DNA of 22,408 nucleotides from an uncultured Eubacteriales bacterium (lineage in GTDB: Bacteria > Bacillota > Clostridia > Oscillospirales > Acutalibacteraceae): NCBI GenBank assembly GCA_900321905.1, contig ONXZ01000002.1:1-22408 (forward strand), given 5' to 3'. The notes beneath the pieces are model-generated. The model did not search any database. It was not told the DNA's origin and saw nothing but the letters and a program-made list of their open reading frames with translations. Below, piece after piece: positions 6,606 through 12,790 of this stretch. Made by a program: the position numbers and the translations under genes. Positions within the stretch are counted from its first letter, which is position 1, and the number at the start of each line of letters is the position of its first letter.

Positions 6606-7328
6606 ATGCAAAAACTGTTTATTGATTTTACACCTGACAAAAATTTTATACTCGACGGCGAGCCGGCGCGGCACATTGCTAAATCTCTGCGTATGCGTGT
6701 TGGCGATATGCTCACCGTAACTGACGGCAGCGGCAACGACTACGGCTGTCAGATTGACGCTGTCACAAAGGACACCGTGTCGCTCACAGTTTGCTATCAG
6801 CAGGCAAATGACAGCGAGCCTGATTGCAAAGTAACGATTTATCAGGGCGTGCCTAAGGGCAGCAAGATGGAAGATATTATCCAAAAATGCACCGAACTCG
6901 GCGTTTGTAAGATTGTGCCGACTCTCACAAAGCGGTGCGTCAGCCGCCCTGACGAAAAGGGCGCAAAAAAGAAAAACGAGCGCTATTCAAAAATAGCGCT
7001 TGAAGCCGCACAGCAGAGCGGACGTGGAATTATTCCCGAAATTGCGCCGCAAGTTACGCTAAAGCAGGCGCTCGCAGATGATAACAGCGACCTCAAAATC
7101 GTGTTTTACGAAGGCGGCGGCGAGCCGCTGACATCGCTTGTTACCCCCGATGTTAAAAGCGTTTCGGTCTATATCGGACCGGAGGGCGGATTTGACGGGG
7201 ACGAGGTCGAACTCATCAAGGCAGGCGGCGCAAGCGTTGCAACACTCGGCAAACGTATTCTACGCACGCAGACGGCGCCTGTAGCCGCACTCACGGCGAT
7301 TATGCTTTTGACAAACAATCTTGAATAA
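6606..7328 (+). CDS. rsmE: 16S rRNA (uracil-1498-N3)-methyltransferase RsmE
   Basis: SPOUT-class SAM-dependent enzyme that methylates N3 of U1498 in 16S rRNA. The 240-residue length is normal. The N-terminal PUA-like part has HIAKSLRMRVGD. The C-terminal part has QGVPKGSKMEDIIQKCTELG, EAAQQSGRG, YIGPEGGFDGDEV and LGKRILRTQTAPVAAL, the knot region that binds SAM. The ATG lies 2 bp after the stop of the ATPase-like gene with no clear SD, which suggests translational coupling, so this housekeeping gene appears to share the metal-responsive promoter. A hairpin at 7333-7351 ends the unit. Confidence 0.95.
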   Translation: MQKLFIDFTPDKNFILDGEPARHIAKSLRMRVGDMLTVTDGSGNDYGCQIDAVTKDTVSLTVCYQQANDSEPDCKVTIYQGVPKGSKMEDIIQKCTELGVCKIVPTLTKRCVSRPDEKGAKKKNERYSKIALEAAQQSGRGIIPEIAPQVTLKQALADDNSDLKIVFYEGGGEPLTSLVTPDVKSVSVYIGPEGGFDGDEVELIKAGGASVATLGKRILRTQTAPVAALTAIMLLTNNLE

Positions 7329-7332
7329 ACAA

Positions 7333-7353
7333 GGGAGGGCAACGCCCTCCCAT
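7333..7353 (+). terminator. Hairpin after rsmE, likely terminator
   Basis: GGGAGGGC and GCCCTCCC form a perfect 8-bp stem with an AAC loop directly after rsmE. The following sequence (ATTTAAATT) is AT-rich but not a clean T-run, so termination is probable rather than certain. Confidence 0.6.
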
Positions 7354-7355
7354 TT

Positions 7356-7390
7356 AAATTACGAATGATGAATTATGAATGATGAATTGA
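7356..7390. repeat. Degenerate heptamer tandem repeat, five units
   Basis: Five consecutive 7-bp units with consensus GAATNAT (for example GAATGAT, GAATTAT) lie between the rsmE terminator and the hairpin at 7393. The period is exact while the bases drift. No coding sense and no spacers. Confidence 0.7.
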
Positions 7391-7475
7391 GGGTGGACTC
7401 CGTCCACACCTATTATATTACTTGAGTCTTTCGTGCGCAGCACGTTCCTTATGAGCGTAGCGAATTCCTTGAGTC
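7391..7475. repeat. Intergenic stretch with hairpin and 10-bp direct repeats
   Basis: A hairpin GTGGAC / GTCCAC (7393-7407, loop TCC) is followed by a 10-bp direct repeat CTTGAGTCTT at 7421-7430 and 7468-7477. These flank a segment with the palindrome GTGCGCAGCAC. The second repeat copy overlaps the end of the glycosylase gene. No gene is seen. It may be a dispersed repeat or the 3' end processing region of the minus-strand gene. Confidence 0.4.
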
Positions 7476-8297
7476 TTAAAGATTGTTTCTTGCCCAGTGG
7501 AACAGATACTGCTGTGCAATGCCCTCAATGCCGTCAAAGCACTTTGGCAGTCCGTCGGGGTAGTATTCCATAACGCGCTTCATCCACACGTCAACGGGGA
7601 ACGCGCTGTAAAACTGAAAACCGAACAGCAGCGCGCAGTTTGTAACTTTTATGCCCACGCCGTAAATCTGCAGCAGTTCTTTCCTTGCCTCCTCAAGCGG
7701 GAGGCTTTTTATTTTTTCAAGGTCGATTGCGCCGCTCGCTACGTCTTTTGCAAGTTTTTCAACATACTTTGCGCGGTATCCAAGACCGAGCGCTGCAAAG
7801 TCCTGTTCGCCCAGCGCGGCAAGTTTTTGGGCGGAGGGGAAGGTGTACCAGCCGTCTGCAACCTCGTCGCCGTAGGCGCTGCAAAGCCGCGTGATAATCA
7901 GTTTTATTCGCTTTATGTTGTTTTGCTGGCTGATTACAAATGAACAGAGCGCTTCCCACGGCTCCTGATTCAATATGCGTATGCCGTAATATTCGTCAAT
8001 CGTGGCGCGCAAAAGTTCGTCCTCTTTGAGCGTGTCGCAGATTTTTTTATAATCTTTGTCCAAATCAAAATAATTTCTGAAAAAAGTGTCAAAACTCTCT
8101 TTAGTTGTGTTTTCAAAAATCAAATCGCCGTTTTCATTTTTTGAGATATTTAAAAAATATCCGCCCGCAACGCCGCTGTAAGAGCCGTCGCCCTGCTTCA
8201 CCCATCTGAACGCCTGACCGCAGTCAAGGGTAAGGTCAAGGTCAAGACATTCCACACCGCTTACAACGATGTCGCTGCCAATAATTTTAACTTCCAT
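7476..8297 (-). CDS. 8-oxoguanine DNA glycosylase/AP lyase (OGG1 type)
   Basis: Base-excision repair enzyme that removes 8-oxoguanine opposite C. The 273-residue protein has the OGG1-type N-terminal domain (LDCGQAFRWVKQGDGSYSGV) and a helix-hairpin-helix GPD domain: IYGVGIKVTNCALL with the catalytic lysine K217, and AFPVDVWMKRVM with the aspartate D236. ISQQNNIKRIKLIITRLC near 122-139 is the usual pre-HhH helix. ATG at 8297 is preceded by GGAGAG. A promoter with TTGACA is found at 8351-8322. It is transcribed alone, convergent with rsmE. Confidence 0.93.
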   Translation of the reverse strand: MEVKIIGSDIVVSGVECLDLDLTLDCGQAFRWVKQGDGSYSGVAGGYFLNISKNENGDLIFENTTKESFDTFFRNYFDLDKDYKKICDTLKEDELLRATIDEYYGIRILNQEPWEALCSFVISQQNNIKRIKLIITRLCSAYGDEVADGWYTFPSAQKLAALGEQDFAALGLGYRAKYVEKLAKDVASGAIDLEKIKSLPLEEARKELLQIYGVGIKVTNCALLFGFQFYSAFPVDVWMKRVMEYYPDGLPKCFDGIEGIAQQYLFHWARNNL

Positions 8298-8321
8298 ATT
8301 TGCTCTCCGTCAACTATTTGT

Positions 8322-8351
8322 AATATAAGAATTATAACATTTTTTTGTCAA
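8322..8351 (-). promoter_or_regulatory. Promoter of the 8-oxoguanine glycosylase gene
   Basis: Minus strand: TTGACA (8351-8346), 18-bp spacer, TATATT (8327-8322). The start codon follows at 8297. An alternative TATAAT nearer the -35 has a spacer that is too short. Confidence 0.55.
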
Positions 8352-8403
8352 GAGGGAAAGTGAAAAAGGGCAATTTGTACAAAAAATAATTAAAAAATTG
8401 TAA

Positions 8404-8612
8404 TGTTGAAAACTATGTGTAAAATGTTCAAAACTACGCATAAATTATGAACAAACCTGTTTTGAACACCAAAAAAAGCCGTATTTATAGCCTTTTTTGG
8501 TTATGTTTTCAACATTTTGCACCGAGTTTTCAACAATGTTGAAGTTTGGCGCATTATTACAAACGGTTTATAAAAACGCTTGTCAAGCAAAATTTTATTC
8601 TCATTTTTCACA
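8404..8612. repeat. Cluster of DnaA-box-like 9-mers in AT-rich non-coding DNA
   Basis: In this AT-rich region without genes the 9-mer TTWTN(A/C)ACA recurs. On the minus strand: 8404-8412 (TTTTCAACA), 8416-8424 (TTTTACACA), 8425-8433 (TTTTGAACA). On the plus strand: 8445-8453 (TTATGAACA), 8460-8468 (TTTTGAACA), 8506-8514 and 8527-8535 (TTTTCAACA), 8604-8612 (TTTTTCACA). Two match the DnaA box consensus TTWTNCACA; the others differ at position 6. The orientation switches once, from minus to plus. It could be a DnaA-binding locus, an origin-like region or sites for another regulator. Confidence 0.4.
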
Positions 8613-8633
8613 AAAATCGACAAGCCAATTTTT

Positions 8634-8672
8634 GCATAAATTTTGCCGCGCGGCAAACACTATATGTATAAT
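8634..8672 (+). promoter_or_regulatory. Candidate promoter of the SleB-like unit with a 16-bp palindrome
   Basis: A perfect palindrome, TTTGCCGCGCGGCAAA, lies at 8642-8657. It is flanked by GCATA (8634-8638) and CACTATA (8658-8664), a near match to the sporulation sigma-G pattern although the spacer of 19 is one longer than usual. TATAAT at 8667-8672 lacks a good -35. Start of transcription near 8671 would leave a short leader before GAAAGGA. Promoter class is inference; the palindrome is plain. Confidence 0.35.
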
Positions 8673-8690
8673 TTGAAAGGACTGAATTTG

Positions 8691-8972
8691 ATGATTAAAG
8701 GTATCAACAGGCAGATTTTAGAAGTGACTAATCCCGAGTCGCCGTACTTTGACAAAATTTTGTTTTTTGTCAGCGCAAACGGAGCGTCTGCGGACGAGCA
8801 AAAACTCCACAGCGAAGCACAGAATATCGCACGCCAAATCAAAAAACCGCCAAAGAGTAAGCGCACAAAGAAGGACGTTTTTCTTAACATTATGTATGTC
8901 GTTTGCGGCATAGGCGCAGGCACAGCGCTGTCGTTTGTGCTGTCGGCTGTTATTCAGGAGGTGGCAAAATGA
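8691..8972 (+). CDS. Small membrane protein of unknown function paired with the SleB-like hydrolase
   Basis: The 93-residue protein starts MIKGINRQILEV, has a soluble part with PESPYFDKILFFV, a basic linker (KKPPKSKRTKK, about 53-63) and one C-terminal membrane helix (NIMYVVCGIGAGTALSFVLS). The ATG at 8691 was chosen because GAAAGGA (8675-8681) precedes it with 9 bp spacing; longer in-frame starts cross the palindrome. Its stop overlaps the start of the cell wall hydrolase gene (ATGA), so the two are translationally coupled and probably act together, perhaps in spores. I do not recognise a named family. Confidence 0.75.
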   Translation: MIKGINRQILEVTNPESPYFDKILFFVSANGASADEQKLHSEAQNIARQIKKPPKSKRTKKDVFLNIMYVVCGIGAGTALSFVLSAVIQEVAK

Positions 8973-9676
8973 CAAACACACTCAAAAATGTGATTAAAAT
9001 TGCCGTTGTCCTGATTATGGCGGTTGCGGTGGCGTTTGGTTCATATGCTGTCGGCAATACGCTTTTCAGCGAGGACAGCACATATGCGCTGTCGCGCTAC
9101 GGCTCAACAGGCAGCGAGGTCAGGAGCATACAGACAAAACTCAAAAGCCTTGGCTATTACTATGGTGCGGTGGACGGAATTTACGGCACGCAGACAAAAA
9201 ACGCGGTGATTGCGTTTCAGCGCAACTGCGGTATCACGGTTGACGGAATTGCAGGACCGCAGACGTTGCTATATCTCGGTCTTGGCGGCTCGTCGTCAGG
9301 CTCGTCGGGAGGCGGCAAGTACACAGCGGCAGAGGTCAACCTGCTTGCAAAAGTTATCTCGGCGGAGGCGCGCGGCGAGAGTTACGAGGGTCAGGTAGCA
9401 GTCGGCGCAGTTATACTCAACCGTGTGGCGCACCCCTCGTTTCCCGACACGATAAGCGGCGTAGTTTACCAGAACGGCGCGTTTTCCTGCGTGTATGATT
9501 CAAACTGGTATCAGCCTGTTGCGGAGTCGGCAAAGCGAGCCGCGCAGGACGCTATTAACGGTTGGGACCCGTCAGGCGGCGCAATTTACTACTATAACCC
9601 CGCTAAAACGAGTAACGCATGGATGCGCTCACGCCCTGTTATCAAGGTAATCGGCAATCATTATTTTTGTAAATAG
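8969..9676 (+). CDS. SleB-type spore cortex-lytic/cell wall hydrolase with peptidoglycan-binding domain
   Basis: Exported peptidoglycan hydrolase of the SleB family, which degrades cortex muramic-lactam peptidoglycan as a lytic transglycosylase during germination. Of 235 residues, an N-terminal membrane/signal helix (about 8-26) is followed by a PG_binding_1 domain (GSTGSEVRSIQTKLKSLGYY to GPQTLLYLG), a Ser/Gly linker, and the Hydrolase_2 domain with the catalytic glutamate in AKVISAEARGE, then AVILNRV and YYYNPAKT. Start 8969 has a full AGGAGGTG and overlaps the previous stop. No ypeB partner is seen; the small upstream protein may take that place. Other SleB-like hydrolases act in sporulation rather than germination, so the exact stage is open. 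Confidence 0.9.
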   Translation: MTNTLKNVIKIAVVLIMAVAVAFGSYAVGNTLFSEDSTYALSRYGSTGSEVRSIQTKLKSLGYYYGAVDGIYGTQTKNAVIAFQRNCGITVDGIAGPQTLLYLGLGGSSSGSSGGGKYTAAEVNLLAKVISAEARGESYEGQVAVGAVILNRVAHPSFPDTISGVVYQNGAFSCVYDSNWYQPVAESAKRAAQDAINGWDPSGGAIYYYNPAKTSNAWMRSRPVIKVIGNHYFCK

Positions 9677-9677
9677 T

Positions 9678-9705
9678 AAAAAGGACTTCGCAGAAGTCCT
9701 TTTTT
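9678..9705. terminator. Bidirectional terminator between convergent genes
   Basis: AAAAAGGACTTC and GAAGTCCTTTTT form a 12-bp stem with a GCA loop, ending in TTTTTT on the plus strand and AAAAA before it, so it works after the SleB-like gene and possibly after the aminopeptidase gene on the other strand. Confidence 0.9.
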
Positions 9706-9706
9706 A

Positions 9707-9748
9707 GTTAGCCGTATGCAGTTGGCAGTTAGCCGTTGTCGGTTGGCT
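9707..9748. repeat. Degenerate heptamer tandem repeat, six units
   Basis: Six 7-bp units in exact register with consensus GTTNGCN (examples GTTAGCC, GTTGGCA) fill the space between the terminator and the stop codon of the aminopeptidase gene, overlapping the last two bases. Confidence 0.7.
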
Positions 9749-11147
9749 ATTTTGTAAAGAATGTGAGGAATGCTTTGTATGCGTAGTAAACGTCGGTTTT
9801 TGCAACGATTTCGTACGGTGCGTGCATTGAAAGCACAGGCACGCCGACGTCGATTGTATCAACGTCCATATTTGCAACATACATAGCGACTGTACCGCCG
9901 CCGCCTGCGTCAACCTTGCCGAGTTCGCCGCTCTGCCAAAGCACATCATTTTCTTCAAGCAGAGTCTTAACCCAACTTACAAATTCAGCAGAAGCGTCAG
10001 ATGTGCCGCTCTTGCCGTATGCGCCTGTGAACTTTGTAACGCAAACGCCGTGGTTAACAAAACTTGCGTTGTTCTTTTCAAACGGTGACGGCCATGTCGG
10101 GTCAAACGCTGCGTTAACATCGGCAGACAGACACTTTGAGTTGCGCAGAACATCTCTGCCCTCAAAGCCCTCAAATCTCGCCAAGTCCTCAATAAAGTAG
10201 CGCAGGTATGACGAATTCAGACCTGTGTTGCCGTCAGAGCCAACTTCTTCCTTGTCAGTCAGCACGGTGATAGCGGTGTATTCAGGCACCTCGTCAATGT
10301 CGAGAATTGCCTGCAGCGCGGGGTATGAGCAAACCCTGTCATCGTGGCCGTAGCCGCCGATGAGCGAGCGGTCAAAACCGATGTCGTCAACGGTGAACGC
10401 AGGCACAAGTTCAAGTTCAGCAGACAGGAAGTCGCGTTCAACAATGCCGTACTTTTCGTAAAGCAGCGAGAGCAGGTTGAGTTTAATGCGCTCGCTTTCC
10501 TCGTCGTCCTTGAACGGGCGTGAGCCGATAACTACGTTGAGTTCCTCGCCCTGCACAATTTCATTTGTCTTGCGGCTCATCTGCTCTTTGCCGAGGTGCG
10601 GAAGAATATCTGTGATACAGAACTTCGGCTCGCCGGGTGCTTCACCGATTTTTACGTCAACAAACGTGCCGTCGTTTTTGCAGATTCTGCCGTGCAGCGA
10701 CAGCGGAATTGCAACCCACTGGTACTTTTTGATACCGCCGTAGTAGTGTGTTTTAAAGAGTCCGAGACCATCCTGCTCGTAAATCGGGCATTGCTTGAGG
10801 TCGATTCTCGGCGAGTCGATATGCGCCGCAGAAATACGAACGCCGTCTTTTATGCTTCTTTTGCCCTTAACGCAAAGAATAATCGACTTGCCTCTGTTTG
10901 CGTAGTAAACTTTGTCGCCTGCTTCAAGCGGCTCGCCAAACTCGTCAAACTTAACAAAGCCGTTGTTGATTGCAAGGTTTTCAACCCAGGCGGCAACTTC
11001 GCGCTCGGTCTTGCACTCGCCGAGGAATTCTTTGTATCCCTCGCAGAACTCGTCGCAAACGGCAAGTTCTTCGTCAGACATAAAGTCGATAGCGTTTTCT
11101 TTCTTGTTAAACAGCATTTCTTTGAGCTGTTTCGTTTTTTCACTCAT
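9747..11147 (-). CDS. M18-family aminopeptidase
   Basis: Cytosolic di-zinc aminopeptidase (aspartyl/ApeB-like M18 family) that removes N-terminal residues. The 466-residue protein shows the metal ligands and catalytic residues in order: SAAHIDSPRIDL (H109), GYGHDDR (D269), TDKEEVGSDG (E300, E301), SADVNAAFDP (D343) and LSMHAPYE (H442), plus KVDAGGGGTVA. ATG at 11147 has AGGAGG overlapping the end of the upstream gene, 14 bp away, so it is the last gene of the DUF951-prfA-Sua5/CoaE operon. The exact residue preference is not visible. Confidence 0.95.
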   Translation of the reverse strand: MSEKTKQLKEMLFNKKENAIDFMSDEELAVCDEFCEGYKEFLGECKTEREVAAWVENLAINNGFVKFDEFGEPLEAGDKVYYANRGKSIILCVKGKRSIKDGVRISAAHIDSPRIDLKQCPIYEQDGLGLFKTHYYGGIKKYQWVAIPLSLHGRICKNDGTFVDVKIGEAPGEPKFCITDILPHLGKEQMSRKTNEIVQGEELNVVIGSRPFKDDEESERIKLNLLSLLYEKYGIVERDFLSAELELVPAFTVDDIGFDRSLIGGYGHDDRVCSYPALQAILDIDEVPEYTAITVLTDKEEVGSDGNTGLNSSYLRYFIEDLARFEGFEGRDVLRNSKCLSADVNAAFDPTWPSPFEKNNASFVNHGVCVTKFTGAYGKSGTSDASAEFVSWVKTLLEENDVLWQSGELGKVDAGGGGTVAMYVANMDVDTIDVGVPVLSMHAPYEIVAKTDVYYAYKAFLTFFTK

Positions 11148-11161
11148 AATTGTGTAACCTC

Positions 11162-12730
11162 CTAAAATATTTTTGCCAGTATCTGGTTAATCTGAGTTTT
11201 TATTTCACGACCGTCATTTATTATGACATAGTCGCTGTGATTTATGTAATATTCATCGTCAAACTGTACGGAAATTCGTTGCTCCGCCTGCTTTGCAGTT
11301 ATGCCGTCGCGCGCTATAATACGCTGTGCGCGCAGTTCCTTTGGCGCAGTTACTGCAACGATTTTGTAGCACTTATCCTCTGCGTGTGCTTCAAAAAGTT
11401 GCGGGGCGTCAAGCACAGTGAGCCCGTGCGCAAGTTCCTCGCACCTGCTGATTATCGCAGGGTGCATTATGCTGTTGAGTTTTGCTGTGTGCGACTTGTC
11501 GGCAAACGCACGCTCTGCAAGCAGCGCACGGTCAAGTTCGCCGTCTTTAAGTATATCCGCGCCGAATTCGTCAGCAAGTTTGTCAAGTAGCGGCGAGCCT
11601 TTTTGCACTACTTCGCGCGCCACAAGGTCGCTGTAAATTATGTTGAAGCCGAGCGCTTCAAGTTCTTTGCAGATGTGTCCTTTGCCTGCGCCTGTTGCGC
11701 CTGTCAAACCGATAGTAAACGGCTTTTTCAAATCAATTATGCGAAACGCTGCCGCGCGGATAAGCCTGTTGTACACCGCCATTGCAACGCCGTCTTTGTG
11801 CGGCATACGGGCGTACACGCGTTTTGCGCCGAGTTCATCAAGTTTGCGCAGCGCGTCAAAAAGTTCGCGTGCCTGCTCGGCGTCATCACTCTCGCTGCCG
11901 TAGGTTACGCGGTCAATAGTTACATCGTCGCCGTCAAAGCAGAGAGCGTATGCGCTTTTGCGCGAGTTAACAAAGTTTTTGTAAGTTTCTTTGTCAGCGT
12001 CAACAAGCACAATTTCCGCCTTTGGGGCGTAGTGCTTGTACTTCATACCGGGGGAGGCGGCAGTTTCATTTTCGCCGAGTTCGTTCAGCACGGCAGGTGA
12101 AATTTCAACTGTGCCGATAACATTTTCAATCATCTCTTTTGTGATTGCGCCTGGCCGCAGGATTGTCGGCACATCGGTTGCAAGCGTGATAACAGTTGAT
12201 TCAACGCCCACTTCGCAGTCGCCGCCGTCGATAATAGCGTCAATTTTGCCGTTCATATCATCAATTACATATTTTGCCTTAGTCGGTGACGGCAGTCCGC
12301 TTGTGTTGGCGCTCGGTGCGGCAACAGGAACTCCGCTCGCGGCAATTACTGCGCGCGCCGTTTCGTTTTGCGGCATTCGGATTGCGACAGTGTCGAGCCC
12401 GCCGCTTGTTGTGTTTGGGATTATGTCCGCTTTTGGCAGAATAACTGTCAGCGGAGCAGGAAAAAAAGCGTCAATCAGCGCCTGCGCTTTTGGCGTTATT
12501 TCACGCACGAGGGGCGCGATGTCCTCTTTTTTTGCAACGTGGACAATCAGCGGATTGTCGCTCGGTCTGCCCTTTGCGGCATAAATGCTTTTAACCGCTT
12601 TTTCGTCAAGCGCGTTTGCCCCCAGACCGTAAACCGTTTCAGTCGGGAACGCAACAAGACCGCCGCCGCGTATTATCGCACCGGCTTTTTCTATGTCCTG
12701 TTCACTTGTCGAAAGCAGTAAAGTTTTCAT
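11162..12730 (-). CDS. Fused Sua5/TsaC threonylcarbamoyl-AMP synthase and dephospho-CoA kinase (CoaE)
   Basis: Residues 1-210 are a YrdC/Sua5 domain (FPTETVYGLGANA, KGRPSDNPLIVHV, VPVAAPSANTSG), which makes threonylcarbamoyl-AMP for tRNA t6A. About 228-335 is the Sua5 C-terminal domain after PGMKYKHYAPKAE. From 338 a complete CoaE domain follows (FTIGLTGATGAGKG, SDLVARE, MHPAI, LDAPQLFE, ARDGITAKQAEQRIS), which phosphorylates dephospho-CoA. The two normally are separate proteins. The frame is continuous with no internal stop. In the CoaE P-loop the residue after K350 is Gly instead of Ser/Thr, which normally holds magnesium, so kinase efficiency is uncertain. It lies directly after prfA; sua5 near prfA is common in Firmicutes. 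Confidence 0.93.
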   Translation of the reverse strand: MKTLLLSTSEQDIEKAGAIIRGGGLVAFPTETVYGLGANALDEKAVKSIYAAKGRPSDNPLIVHVAKKEDIAPLVREITPKAQALIDAFFPAPLTVILPKADIIPNTTSGGLDTVAIRMPQNETARAVIAASGVPVAAPSANTSGLPSPTKAKYVIDDMNGKIDAIIDGGDCEVGVESTVITLATDVPTILRPGAITKEMIENVIGTVEISPAVLNELGENETAASPGMKYKHYAPKAEIVLVDADKETYKNFVNSRKSAYALCFDGDDVTIDRVTYGSESDDAEQARELFDALRKLDELGAKRVYARMPHKDGVAMAVYNRLIRAAAFRIIDLKKPFTIGLTGATGAGKGHICKELEALGFNIIYSDLVAREVVQKGSPLLDKLADEFGADILKDGELDRALLAERAFADKSHTAKLNSIMHPAIISRCEELAHGLTVLDAPQLFEAHAEDKCYKIVAVTAPKELRAQRIIARDGITAKQAEQRISVQFDDEYYINHSDYVIINDGREIKTQINQILAKIF

Positions 12731-12772
12731 ATCTGATTTCTGGATTCTGGTATCTGGACACCGGACACTGTA
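12731..12772. repeat. Degenerate heptamer tandem repeat, six units
   Basis: Six 7-bp units with consensus NTCTGGA (for example ATCTGGA, TTCTGGA) lie between prfA and the Sua5-CoaE gene, directly upstream of its ATG. They occupy the place where a ribosome binding site would be expected, and no good SD is visible there. Confidence 0.7.
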
Positions 12773-12790
12773 AAATGCAAAGCATTTTAC
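12770..12790 (-). terminator. AT-rich hairpin overlapping the prfA stop codon
   Basis: GTAAAATGC and GCATTTTAC form a perfect 9-bp stem with a 3-base loop; the arm carries the prfA stop codon. It is AT-rich and lacks a T-run, so it may be an mRNA stability element or partial terminator inside the operon. Confidence 0.4.

Noticed and set aside
8469..8502. A-run and T-run pair in the 8.4 kb intergenic region as a terminator
   Set aside because: Only the A/T parts pair; the GC blocks are direct repeats (AGCC twice), not complementary, so no stable stem forms.
9707..9748. Heptamer repeats as CRISPR or regulatory iterons
   Set aside because: No spacers, units too short and degenerate for CRISPR, and no replication or regulator gene adjacent that would use iterons.
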